DNA from: an uncultured Pseudomonas sp.
GTDB lineage: Bacteria > Pseudomonadota > Gammaproteobacteria > Pseudomonadales > Pseudomonadaceae
Assembly (NCBI RefSeq): GCF_946886105.1
Contig: NZ_CAMPHV010000023.1
Coordinates: 1-64,000 of the forward strand
Direction of reading: 5' to 3'
DNA: 64,000 nt
The notes below the pieces were generated by a model that saw only the letters and a list, made by a program, of their open reading frames with translations, was not told where the DNA came from and did no database searches. Both the position numbers and the translations under genes were made by a program. Shown here one piece after another: positions 51,406 through 59,633 of the stretch (its first letter is position 1; each line of letters opens with the position of its first letter).

Positions 51406-51927
51406 TTAAGATGCTATATAGATGAGCTCAATGATTTCCCCGGGGGTAATTGTTTTTTTCATCCACTGCTCGCATTCCGAGTTCTGAGATAGGGTCCCAA
51501 CCGAGAACAAGGGAGACTGTTCTTTGTTTGATATCCCGGCCTCGTAGAAACAGGTTATGTCTGACCCATTGCGCGCTCTGATTATAAAGTTGCTTTCTTT
51601 TGTGGCTATGTGAAGCTGCTGGCTTTCATAGCCCTCTGGGTTAAGACTTGGGTGAAGGCGTAGTAATTTCTCGATCTCATCTTGGTTGAAGCGTCGCGGT
51701 GTTGAGTCGCCAGCATAGTGACCTATTTGGATGTGGTCGCCGCTTGGAATAGTCGCCTTGGCAATGATGGTTGAACTGCGCGAGATTATGTCTCTGGCTT
51801 GTGCGATAAGGTGTAAAGTTCTTTTGTTTTCTGACTGCGAGATGATCAACTCAAAAGCCTCGTTGGCCACTGTGTCATGGCTGAACAGCTCTTTGCCATT
51901 TACATAAAGACTTACTTGTGGATGCAT
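51406..51927 (-). CDS. Small protein after the rhs gene: candidate immunity protein
   Basis: 173 residues from ATG 51927, preceded by GAGG at 5-nt spacing. It starts 7 bp after the rhs stop; the longer frame only overlaps the rhs tail. It has no signal peptide, is probably cytosolic, and is rich in Ile, Ser and Glu (LHLIAQARDIISRSSTIIAK). Its DNA is clearly AT-richer than the core genes. No family recognised. The position immediately 3' of a variable Rhs tail is where immunity genes of polymorphic toxins sit; this role is inference. Confidence 0.65.
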   Translation of the reverse strand: MHPQVSLYVNGKELFSHDTVANEAFELIISQSENKRTLHLIAQARDIISRSSTIIAKATIPSGDHIQIGHYAGDSTPRRFNQDEIEKLLRLHPSLNPEGYESQQLHIATKESNFIIRARNGSDITCFYEAGISNKEQSPLFSVGTLSQNSECEQWMKKTITPGEIIELIYIAS

Positions 51928-51934
51928 ATCTTCC

Positions 51935-54649
51935 TCAGAAGAGAATTGGTCTAATTGGCGGCACTTTGTAGTTTGGGCATCGCTGATTATGGATGCTTGC
52001 TTTCTGATTGAATCGTGTAATCGCGCTTTGTGCGGCAGCCACGTCTTGTTCACTGGCTGATAGGCCGTAGAGTTCAAGGATAAATGCCCTTGTGGCAAGC
52101 AAACTTTTCTGAGCTACGTAGCAACCATCGTCTCCATTGGGATCGTCTTTCGAGCACTGCCCTGTAGGCTGTTTCGGCGGGGGGAATAATGGTACGACGT
52201 TGGATTCTTGGCCAATGGATGGGTAGTAAGCACTAATCGGGGTAATTAGGCCGCCCATACCAGGCATCACCCCGACTCCTCGAACTCCTAGCGGCTGCTG
52301 TGCAGTTCTAGCAAATAGCCCATCGGGGTCCGAAGACCTTAAAGGATTTCCCTCTACATACCCGTAGGTATTCAGCCCGCCATTGAGCCCAATCGGATCG
52401 CTTTCGACATACCGCCCCGTCTCGGGGTCGTAATCGCGGAAGTAGTTGTAGTGCAGCCCGCTCTCCTGGTCGAAGTATTGCCCCGGGAAGCGCAGGTTCA
52501 GCGTCAGGCTACCGCTGGCCGGGCCTACGCCGAAGGCGTCGGATTGCCATTGCCAGACCGTCTGCTGAGTTTGGTTGGTGGCCAGGCGCGGGGTGTTGAG
52601 GTGGTCGCTGTGCAGGTAGAACGGGGTGGTGCTGGAGATGGCGCCGGTGGTGCTGTACTGAACGCTGATACCACCCAGGGGCATGTTGTCGAGCCAGATG
52701 TAGTACTGGCTGCGGAAGGGAGCCCCCGAGAAGAACTGGCTTTCGCCGAGCAGTTGGCCGTCCGGGCCATAGAGGAAGGTGGTGGTGCTCTGCCCGCTGA
52801 TCTTGTGGGTACGCTGACCGAGGGCGTTGTAGCGGAACTCCGCTACGGTGGCGTCGAAGAACTTGACGCTGCTTAGGCGGTTCTGGGCGTCGTAGATCAG
52901 TTTGCGGCTGACCCTATCCTGGGTCAGATTGCCGACGGCATCGCTGGTGACCGCTTGCGCGTCGATCTGGGTCAGGCGGTTGCTGTCGGCGGCGTATTGG
53001 TAGGTTTGCGGGCGGCCTGGCTGGGGCTGGCCGTTGACGACTCGGGTGATGGTTCTGCCGGTGCGGTTGCCCACGGCGTCGTAGCTGTAGGTCTGTTCAA
53101 GGTCGGCCTTCTGCTCGGCGGTCAGGCGGTCGAGGGCGTCGTAGCTGTAGTTGAGGTCGCCGAGCAGGCTGCTGTTCAACGTTTCGATGTTGCTGTTGGC
53201 GTCATAGCCGTACGTGCTGTTCCAGCCGGCCACGCTTTGTTCGCTCAGGCGGTAGTCCTGATCGTAGCTGCGGCTCAGACTGACACCGTTGGCCCAGGTC
53301 AGGCTCTTCAGCGGACCGAACGGCAAGTAGCTAAGGTTGCTGGCGAAGGCGCTGGGTTGGCCGTCGCCGACCTGCAATTGCACCTGACTGACCTGGCCGG
53401 CGGCATTACGGACGTAGTGGATGCTGAAGCCTAGCGGGTAGTCGATACGACTCAGCTGGTTGGCGCCGTCATAGGCGTAACCGAGGCGGTCGTACTGATC
53501 CACACCATTTACCGCCACCGAGCGCAGCTGCTCGGTGAGATTGCCGCGCGCATCGTAGTGGTAGCCGAGCACGCCGCTGGCATCCTGGACCGCGGTCAAG
53601 CGGCCGATGCCTTTGTTGCCGTCGGCGGTCATGTCGTAGTGGTACTGCACATTCAGCGCCGGGTTGACCGGGTATTGGCGGCCAGTCAGGCGGTTGAGAG
53701 CATCGTAGGTGTAGGTGGTGACCACGCCACGGGCATCGGTCTTACTGATGACGTTGCCGGCGGCATCGTGGCTGAAGGTGGTGGTGCCGCTGTCCGGGCT
53801 GGTCTGCTGGAGCAGGTTGCCCAGGCCGTCGTACTGGTAGCCCGTGGTGACGCCGCGCGGGTCTTTGACCTGGGTCAGGTTGTCCTGGGCGTCGTAGGCC
53901 AGGGCGGTGACGCCATTCAGGGGGTCGGTGTTGCTGACCAGACGATCCAGGGCGTCGTAGGCCTGGGCGTGACTGTGCTGCTTGGGGTTGGTGGTTTGCG
54001 TCGGGTTGTCGTTGAGGTCGTAGCCGTACTGGCTGGTCTGGCCCTGCGCGCCTATCGAACGTAACAGGCGGCCAAGTTCGTCGTAGACCCAGGTTTGCTG
54101 CTGAGTGAGGTTGCTGGAGGCATCCTTGATCCGCTGGGCGGTGCGGTTGCCCATGGCATCGAGGCTGAACTCGATGCTCTCGCCGAGGTTGTTGCTGATC
54201 GTGGTCAGACGGCGGGCGCCATCCCAGGTGTACTCAAGCCAACTGCCATCGCCACGGGTGACCTTGACGATCTGGCCGATGGCGTCGTGCTCGAAGCTGG
54301 TGGTGCTGCCGGCCGTGCTGACCGAGGCCAGCCAGCCTTGCACCGTGTAGGTCAGACTCGTACTGACGCCGTTGGCGTCGACCAGGTTTTGTGGGTTGCC
54401 GTAGTTGTCGAAGTTGGACAGCTGGGTGACATGGCCGAGGGCGTTGGTGACGCTAGTCAGGTGGCCCTGGGCGTCGTAGCCATAGGTGGTGACGTCCTGC
54501 ACATCGGTGCGCGGGCCGTCGGCCATTTCGATCAGGCCGAGACTGTTATAGGTGTAGCTCCAGTTGCGCTCGGTGGCTTCTACGCTGGAGATGCCCAGCG
54601 CTGTCGCCAAGGCAAGCGAGAGTAGGCTTGCGCGATGCAAAGTTTTCAT
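51935..54649 (-). CDS. Rhs/YD-repeat protein, C-terminal half with core and variable tail, own signal peptide
   Basis: 904 residues. Signal peptide (HRASLLSLALATALGISS, cleavage near VEA). Then many YD repeats (YGYDAQGHLTSVTNALG, YQYDGLGNLLQQ, YTYDALNRLTGRQYP). The Rhs-associated core follows: LHYNYFRDYDPETGRYVESD and PIGLNGGLNTYGYVEGN, ending SSDPDGL. The last 115 or so residues after DPDGL are unlike the repeats, hold three Cys, and are encoded by AT-richer DNA, as expected of an exchangeable effector domain; no known toxin motif is recognised. SD AAGGA lies 9 nt upstream. The first rhs gene ends 19 bp upstream. Confidence 0.88.
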   Translation of the reverse strand: MKTLHRASLLSLALATALGISSVEATERNWSYTYNSLGLIEMADGPRTDVQDVTTYGYDAQGHLTSVTNALGHVTQLSNFDNYGNPQNLVDANGVSTSLTYTVQGWLASVSTAGSTTSFEHDAIGQIVKVTRGDGSWLEYTWDGARRLTTISNNLGESIEFSLDAMGNRTAQRIKDASSNLTQQQTWVYDELGRLLRSIGAQGQTSQYGYDLNDNPTQTTNPKQHSHAQAYDALDRLVSNTDPLNGVTALAYDAQDNLTQVKDPRGVTTGYQYDGLGNLLQQTSPDSGTTTFSHDAAGNVISKTDARGVVTTYTYDALNRLTGRQYPVNPALNVQYHYDMTADGNKGIGRLTAVQDASGVLGYHYDARGNLTEQLRSVAVNGVDQYDRLGYAYDGANQLSRIDYPLGFSIHYVRNAAGQVSQVQLQVGDGQPSAFASNLSYLPFGPLKSLTWANGVSLSRSYDQDYRLSEQSVAGWNSTYGYDANSNIETLNSSLLGDLNYSYDALDRLTAEQKADLEQTYSYDAVGNRTGRTITRVVNGQPQPGRPQTYQYAADSNRLTQIDAQAVTSDAVGNLTQDRVSRKLIYDAQNRLSSVKFFDATVAEFRYNALGQRTHKISGQSTTTFLYGPDGQLLGESQFFSGAPFRSQYYIWLDNMPLGGISVQYSTTGAISSTTPFYLHSDHLNTPRLATNQTQQTVWQWQSDAFGVGPASGSLTLNLRFPGQYFDQESGLHYNYFRDYDPETGRYVESDPIGLNGGLNTYGYVEGNPLRSSDPDGLFARTAQQPLGVRGVGVMPGMGGLITPISAYYPSIGQESNVVPLFPPPKQPTGQCSKDDPNGDDGCYVAQKSLLATRAFILELYGLSASEQDVAAAQSAITRFNQKASIHNQRCPNYKVPPIRPILF

Positions 54650-54668
54650 CGGTCAGTTCCTTCTGAAA

Positions 54669-56312
54669 TTAACGCTCAGTGATGGTCTGGCTGAGCTGGT
54701 TGCCTTGGGCGTCGTAATCGAACTGCAGCACTCGCTTGGGTTCGGTGATGGTCAGCGGTCGGAACAGCGTGGGATGCCAATCGGTGGTGACGGTGCGGGC
54801 TTGCGGGGTGCCTGAAGCTTCGGTACGGGAAATCTCCAGGCCACGGGTGTTGTAGTCGTAGCTGGTGACGTAGCCCTTATTGTCCGTTTTGGTCTTGATC
54901 AAGCCGCGAGGGTCATAAGTAAAGGTCGAGTTGCTGCTTGGGCAGTTAGGCGATGCAGCACCGGCCAAGGAAGTGATGCGCTTGGCGCCGGCAATGGTCT
55001 GGAAGGTATAAGTGGATTTTTTGCCCAATGGATTTGTCAGGGTGGTGGAGTTGCCGTTGTAAGCGAACAGATACTTCTCGTTGCCACCATTCAACTCGCT
55101 TTTAGTTGCCCTGCCTTGCGCGTCAAACGCCCAGGTGACATAGCGCACGCCACGCTCATCGGTAATCCCGGTCAGCCAGCCGCCTTCGCGCGCATCTTCG
55201 TAATGATAGCTGCGCGAGTGGCTTTGCCCCCCTTGCGTCCGGGTAACCTTGGTGAGACGGCTTGATGTGCTGTAAGTGAAGGTGACTTGCAGCGAGCCGA
55301 CAGTGAGCCCCATGAGACGTTTGTTGCTATTGAGGGTGAGCGTCAGGGCATTGCCCAACGAGTCGGTTACTTCGATCTGATTGGCACTGTAGATAAGATT
55401 CTCATAAGCGCCGTTGCCACGATCGATCCGGGTCAATTGCCCGAGAGTATCGAAGTGCAGATGTTCATTCTGCGGAGAATCATAGCGCCAGCCAGTGGCG
55501 ACTTTTTCCATGCGACCAAGCTCTTTGGGAGATGCAGTAACAGTACCGCCAGACACGCTGAATAGGCTTTCACGCCCATCGGCGTCGCTCAACAGAACGC
55601 GTGTGGGAGATATTTTCAAATGGGCCGAATAGCTATGGGTCCAGTTGGCCGTTTTACTGTTGTAGTAGCGGGCGAAGTGCATGCCACTGCCTTGCTGACC
55701 AGGGTAATCGACTTCAGTTTGAAAACTATTGCCATAAGCCAAGTTGACCGGGTCGCCTGCCGCCTTGCTCGGCGCACCAGCACTCGCTAGCACAGGAGTT
55801 GCCGATTGAACTGGGCACGCCCCAGGTAAATCGGGCGCGCCTAGATCGGGAACATCGGGACACAGCAGCTCCACCGGGCGGTCGTAAAAAACCGGGCCGG
55901 CGAATTGGTTGTAATAGGTTTGATTGAACGTTAGGTAATTACTGGCCGCTACGCCATCGACGACACCTTTAAAATTGTCGTGATAGATCACCAAGTGGGT
56001 CGCGCAGGTGTTCGGAAAATAGCGCCGCATATTGGGGTTGGCTTGTTTGACGGTCGCCAGCATCTGCGCTGGCGTGTACCAAGCGCTGCTCTCCAGCCAC
56101 TTGATCACTTTACCGCTGGAACATTGCAGTCCCGCTATTTTATAGAGGTACTGCCCTTGCCCATTCAGGCTATTGGGCTCGGCATACGCTTCGGTGCCAA
56201 AGTAACTGATGCCGCCATTGGTGCTGCAGTTTGCGGCGGAAAAGGCCCCTGGAGCGAAGGTACAGGCTGAAATAATGAGGGCGAGGCTGAGCCTACGAGA
56301 GTAACGATCCAT
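54669..56312 (-). CDS. Rhs/YD-repeat protein, N-terminal half with DUF6531-like domain and own signal peptide
   Basis: 547 residues. Signal peptide SLALIISACTFAPGAFSA, then a Cys-containing domain of about 150 residues (CSTNGGISYFGTEAYAEP, LVIYHDNFKGVVDG). The DUF6531-type start of an Rhs shell follows (AAGDPVNLAYGNSFQTEVDY), then YD repeats to the stop (FDYDAQGNQLSQTITER). There is no core box, PAAR or VgrG-binding feature, so Sec export rather than type VI loading is indicated. It looks like the N-terminal half of a normal Rhs protein continued by the next gene. Confidence 0.87.
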   Translation of the reverse strand: MDRYSRRLSLALIISACTFAPGAFSAANCSTNGGISYFGTEAYAEPNSLNGQGQYLYKIAGLQCSSGKVIKWLESSAWYTPAQMLATVKQANPNMRRYFPNTCATHLVIYHDNFKGVVDGVAASNYLTFNQTYYNQFAGPVFYDRPVELLCPDVPDLGAPDLPGACPVQSATPVLASAGAPSKAAGDPVNLAYGNSFQTEVDYPGQQGSGMHFARYYNSKTANWTHSYSAHLKISPTRVLLSDADGRESLFSVSGGTVTASPKELGRMEKVATGWRYDSPQNEHLHFDTLGQLTRIDRGNGAYENLIYSANQIEVTDSLGNALTLTLNSNKRLMGLTVGSLQVTFTYSTSSRLTKVTRTQGGQSHSRSYHYEDAREGGWLTGITDERGVRYVTWAFDAQGRATKSELNGGNEKYLFAYNGNSTTLTNPLGKKSTYTFQTIAGAKRITSLAGAASPNCPSSNSTFTYDPRGLIKTKTDNKGYVTSYDYNTRGLEISRTEASGTPQARTVTTDWHPTLFRPLTITEPKRVLQFDYDAQGNQLSQTITER

Positions 56313-56553
56313 GTTATGAATCCTGCCTTGGATGAAGAGTCGGCGCGTAGCCTAGTGCAAAGCGGAAAGATTGCCACTGGCCAAGTGAGCGCAAGTGCTC
56401 AGAATGAACAAATTTCCGGGAAATTAAGGAGCAGTTCTGCCTTACGGGCGCAGGCAGCCGCCTGAGTCCGAGAGGCCCTGTTGGGCTTCGTCGCTACGTT
56501 CTTCAGGCTGCGCTCCCCGCCCCAACCATGCTGCGTCCAACCCAGCCAGCGCC
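56313..56553. other. Region between trmL and the rhs genes
   Basis: About 240 bp that should hold the rhs promoter near 56320-56430. A TTCGTCGCTACGTTCTTCAGG block at its trmL side resembles dispersed Pseudomonas repeats. No attachment site was recognised. Confidence 0.45.
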
Positions 56554-57015
56554 TTAATCCATGGCAAAGCCTTGCTGGCGCCAGGCCTCGAAGACCACCA
56601 CGGCCACGGCATTGGACAGGTTCAGGCTGCGGCTTTCCGGACGCATGGGCAGGCGCAGGCGCTGTTGGTCGGGAATTTGCGCGAGCAAATCGGCCGGCAA
56701 GCCGCGACTTTCTGGGCCGAACAGCAGCAAATCGCCACGGCGGAACTGCATCTGGGCATAGCCGTTACTGGCTTTTGTGGTAAATGCCAATATCCTGTCA
56801 CTAGCGGTATTTGTGATACATTCCGCCAAAGAATGATGGCGTTTTAATGTCGCGTACTCGTGATAATCCAGCCCGGCGCGGCGTAAGCGTTTGTCGTCCA
56901 GCTCGAAGCCCAGGGGCTCGATCAGGTGCAGCTGACAGCCGGTATTGGCGCATAAGCGAATGATATTGCCAGTGTTCGGTGGAATTTCTGGCTGAAACAG
57001 AACGACATGAAACAT
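56554..57015 (-). CDS. trmL: tRNA (cytidine/uridine-34-2'-O)-methyltransferase TrmL
   Basis: 153-residue SPOUT methyltransferase for the tRNA wobble base. Motifs: EIPPNTGNIIRLCANTGC, LLLFGPESRGLP and RSLNLSNAVAVVVFEAWRQ. In P. aeruginosa it lies beside secB; here the rhs region separates them. Confidence 0.95.
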   Translation of the reverse strand: MFHVVLFQPEIPPNTGNIIRLCANTGCQLHLIEPLGFELDDKRLRRAGLDYHEYATLKRHHSLAECITNTASDRILAFTTKASNGYAQMQFRRGDLLLFGPESRGLPADLLAQIPDQQRLRLPMRPESRSLNLSNAVAVVVFEAWRQQGFAMD

Positions 57016-57121
57016 TGATCGAGCTCAGGGAGAAGGCCAAGGGATACAGTCTACAGTGTGCCGCCGTTTGTCGACCGTCGCCATGGCGACGGATGAAGTG
57101 GAATCCGGGTGACACAGGGGA

Positions 57122-58045
57122 ATGCAGTTAGTGTGGTTCACTAGAAAAAAAATAAGAAACGAAGGACTGTTGGGCATCGAACTCGGACCTGAGGGCATCG
57201 CCCTGGCGAACGTTCTGCGTACGCCCGGCGAAGTGCCCCGGCTGAACCATTGCGAGTTTCGCGCCGCCCCCGTATCCGAACAGCCCGCTTTACTCAAAGC
57301 CATGGTCACCGAACTGGGCCTCGACGGTCTGCCGGTCAACCTGGTGCTGCACCCCGCGACTTACCAGATGCTCTTGCTCGACAGCCCCGAAGTGGCGCCC
57401 GAAGAGTTGCGCGATGCGATGCGATGGCGGGTCAAGGAGCTGATCAGCGAGCCGCTCGATCAGGTCGTCGTCGATGCCTTCCCCCTGCCTGCCGATGCCT
57501 ACCGCGGCCGCTCGCGGATGGCCTATTGCGCGGTGCTCGGCAAGGCCGAGATGCTGAGTTGGGCCGGGATGATCAGGCATGCCGGGCTGCGGCTCGGCAG
57601 TATCGACGTCACAGAAATGGCCTTTCGCAACCTCGGCCTGCTGGCCGGTGCCGACGGCATGAATGTGGCATTGCTGCGCCTACGCTCCAGCGAAGGCCTG
57701 ATCTGTGTGCAGCATGGCGCCGACCTCTATATGGCGCGGCGCATCGAGCACGGTCTGGAACAGGCCGGCCAGGAGTTCTCCACCGTCACCCTGGAAATCC
57801 AGCGCTCCCTCGATTACTTCGAAAGCCAGCTCGGCAAGGGTTATATCAACCGCCTGCTGCTGTTGCCGATGAAGCGCGATGGCAGCGCGGCGCTGCAGGC
57901 GCTGGGTGGCGGTCTGGCGGTCAAATTGCAAGCCCTGGATCTGCGCGAGCTGTTCGTCGAGCAGCCGGCCGCCGAGCTCGACGAGCAACAGCAAGCCTAT
58001 TGCATCACCGCCGTTGGCGCCGCGCTGCGCCAGGAGGCGTCTTGA
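57122..58045 (+). CDS. mshI: MshI/PilM-like pilus biogenesis protein
   Basis: 307 residues. An actin-like (PilM/GspL cytoplasmic) fold is indicated by GLLGIELGPEGIALANVLR and LLLDSPEVAPEELRDAMRWR. First gene of an MSHA-type cluster in which adjacent genes overlap by 1-23 bp or lie a few bases apart. It should recruit the assembly ATPase to the inner-membrane platform. Confidence 0.85.
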   Translation: MQLVWFTRKKIRNEGLLGIELGPEGIALANVLRTPGEVPRLNHCEFRAAPVSEQPALLKAMVTELGLDGLPVNLVLHPATYQMLLLDSPEVAPEELRDAMRWRVKELISEPLDQVVVDAFPLPADAYRGRSRMAYCAVLGKAEMLSWAGMIRHAGLRLGSIDVTEMAFRNLGLLAGADGMNVALLRLRSSEGLICVQHGADLYMARRIEHGLEQAGQEFSTVTLEIQRSLDYFESQLGKGYINRLLLLPMKRDGSAALQALGGGLAVKLQALDLRELFVEQPAAELDEQQQAYCITAVGAALRQEAS

Positions 58046-58653
58046 TGCAGAACCTCAACCTCTATCAGGTCGAGCGCAAACGCCGCGGCGGGCCACGGCG
58101 CGCGCAGATGCTCCTGGGCCTGGCGGCGCTGGCGCTGCTGTGCGGCCTGCATGCGGCCTGGCATGGCTGGCAACTGCACAAGGGCGCGGCACGCTTGGCG
58201 CAGGCGGAAAACCAGGCGCAGCAGCAGGAAGACCTGCTGGCCGCGGCCAAGGCGAGTTTCGTCGAACCGCAACTGGACAGCCGGTTGCCGGCTGAGTTGG
58301 CGGCCCGCGAGGCGGACAATCGCCAACTGCAGCAGATGATCGGCTACCTGCAGGTGCTCGCCAGCCAGCGCAGCATCGGTTTCGTCGCGCCTTTGCAGGC
58401 GTTGGCCGAGCAGCATCCGCCGAGCGGCCTGTGGCTGACCGCGATCAACCTGGACGCCGGCGGCAGCCAACTGCGTTTACGCGGGCGCAGTCAGAACCAG
58501 GAACTGTTGCCCGAGTACTTGCAGCGCCTGGGCCAGAGCGCGGTATTCAAAGGGCGTGAGTTCGCCCGTTTCGACGTGCAGCGCGGCGATGACCAGTTGC
58601 TGCGGTTCGATCTGTCCTCGCAGGTCGGGGCTCTGGAGAAGGCCGATGAATAA
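58045..58653 (+). CDS. PilN-like inner-membrane pilus assembly protein (MshI2)
   Basis: 202 residues. A short cytoplasmic N-terminus (NLNLYQVERKRRG, the PilN signature) is followed by one membrane segment (MLLGLAALALLCGLHAAWHG), a coiled coil and a ferredoxin-like domain. ATG 58045 overlaps the previous stop by one base. Confidence 0.85.
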   Translation: MQNLNLYQVERKRRGGPRRAQMLLGLAALALLCGLHAAWHGWQLHKGAARLAQAENQAQQQEDLLAAAKASFVEPQLDSRLPAELAAREADNRQLQQMIGYLQVLASQRSIGFVAPLQALAEQHPPSGLWLTAINLDAGGSQLRLRGRSQNQELLPEYLQRLGQSAVFKGREFARFDVQRGDDQLLRFDLSSQVGALEKADE

Positions 58654-59320
58654 GTGGCTGGCACGCTGGCAGGGCATGGCCCCGCGCGAGCAATGGCTGG
58701 GTTACGGCATTGCCCTGGTGCTGACCGGGGTCGTTTATCTGTTGCTGCTCGGCGATCCGCTGGCGGCGCGGGTGGCCAAGCAAACGACCAACTACAAACT
58801 CGCCGAGGCGCGGCGCCTGGAAGCCGAGAGCGGCATTGCCACCTTGCAGGCGCAGCTCGCCGCCGACCCCAGCATGCAGTATCGCAGCGCGCTATTGGCC
58901 GCCGCCGCGAGCCGCGAGGAGCTGATCCGGCAGATCGATGCGCACACCGAGGCGCTGATCACCCCCGAGAAGATGAAAGCCCTGCTCGAAGATCTGCTGC
59001 GCGCCCAGCCAGGTTTGCGCCTGGTCGGCCTCAACAGTTTCAGCGAGCCGGTGCAGCTTCCCGCCGCCGCACCTGCTGCGAGCGCTGCCGCGCCAACCGC
59101 CGCGACGCAACCGGTAACGCTCTACCGGCATGGCGTGCGCTTGCAGCTCGAGGGCGGCTATTTCGATTTGTTGGCCTACCTGCAAGCGATCCAGGGCAGC
59201 GCCTGGTCGCTCAACTGGGACAGCCTCGACTATCAGGTCGGCGAAGCCGGCCCGGCGCGAGCCTCGATCAGCTTGCAGTTGTATACCTTGAGTCGGCATG
59301 CGGGGTGGGTCGGTGTTTAG
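58646..59320 (+). CDS. mshJ: MshJ/PilO-like pilus assembly protein
   Basis: 224 residues. One membrane helix (WLGYGIALVLTGVVYLLLL) is followed by a coiled coil and periplasmic domain with an Ala/Pro/Thr-rich insert near 145-160. Overlaps the previous gene by 8 bp. Partner of the PilN-like protein. Confidence 0.85.
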   Translation: MNKWLARWQGMAPREQWLGYGIALVLTGVVYLLLLGDPLAARVAKQTTNYKLAEARRLEAESGIATLQAQLAADPSMQYRSALLAAAASREELIRQIDAHTEALITPEKMKALLEDLLRAQPGLRLVGLNSFSEPVQLPAAAPAASAAAPTAATQPVTLYRHGVRLQLEGGYFDLLAYLQAIQGSAWSLNWDSLDYQVGEAGPARASISLQLYTLSRHAGWVGV

Positions 59321-59633
59321 AACCCGGTATTTAAGTTTTCTATTCGTCGTTGGCCTGGCATCCGCCCAGGGCATCGACCCGACTCAGCCGCCCGCCGACC
59401 TGCTGCCCGCCGAGGGCGATGCCGCGCAGAGCGAAGCCATGCCGACGCTGCAGTCGGTGCTGCGCACCGCCCAGGGCAGTCGCGCGGTGATCGATGGCCA
59501 GAGTCTGCAGGTCGGCGAGGAATACGCCGGCATTCGCGTGCTGGCGATCTATCCGCAAGCCGTACTGATCGAACGCCGGGAGCAGCGCCAGCTGTTGCGC
59601 CTGGCCGAACCCGTTTTGCAACCGAGCCGATGA
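59298..59633 (+). CDS. mshK: MshK/PilP-like protein
   Basis: 111 residues. Signal-like N-terminus (YLSFLFVVGLASAQG), then DPTQPPADLLPAEG, the motif typical of MshK, and a small beta domain (SRAVIDGQSLQVGEEYAGIR). Overlaps mshJ by 23 bp; a GTG at 59313 would shorten this overlap. Confidence 0.8.
   Translation: MRGGSVFRTRYLSFLFVVGLASAQGIDPTQPPADLLPAEGDAAQSEAMPTLQSVLRTAQGSRAVIDGQSLQVGEEYAGIRVLAIYPQAVLIERREQRQLLRLAEPVLQPSR

Noticed and set aside
51406..52098. 230-codon version of the gene after rhs
   Set aside because: The first 57 codons overlap the rhs coding tail in another frame; ATG 51927 has a proper ribosome binding site and directly follows the rhs stop.
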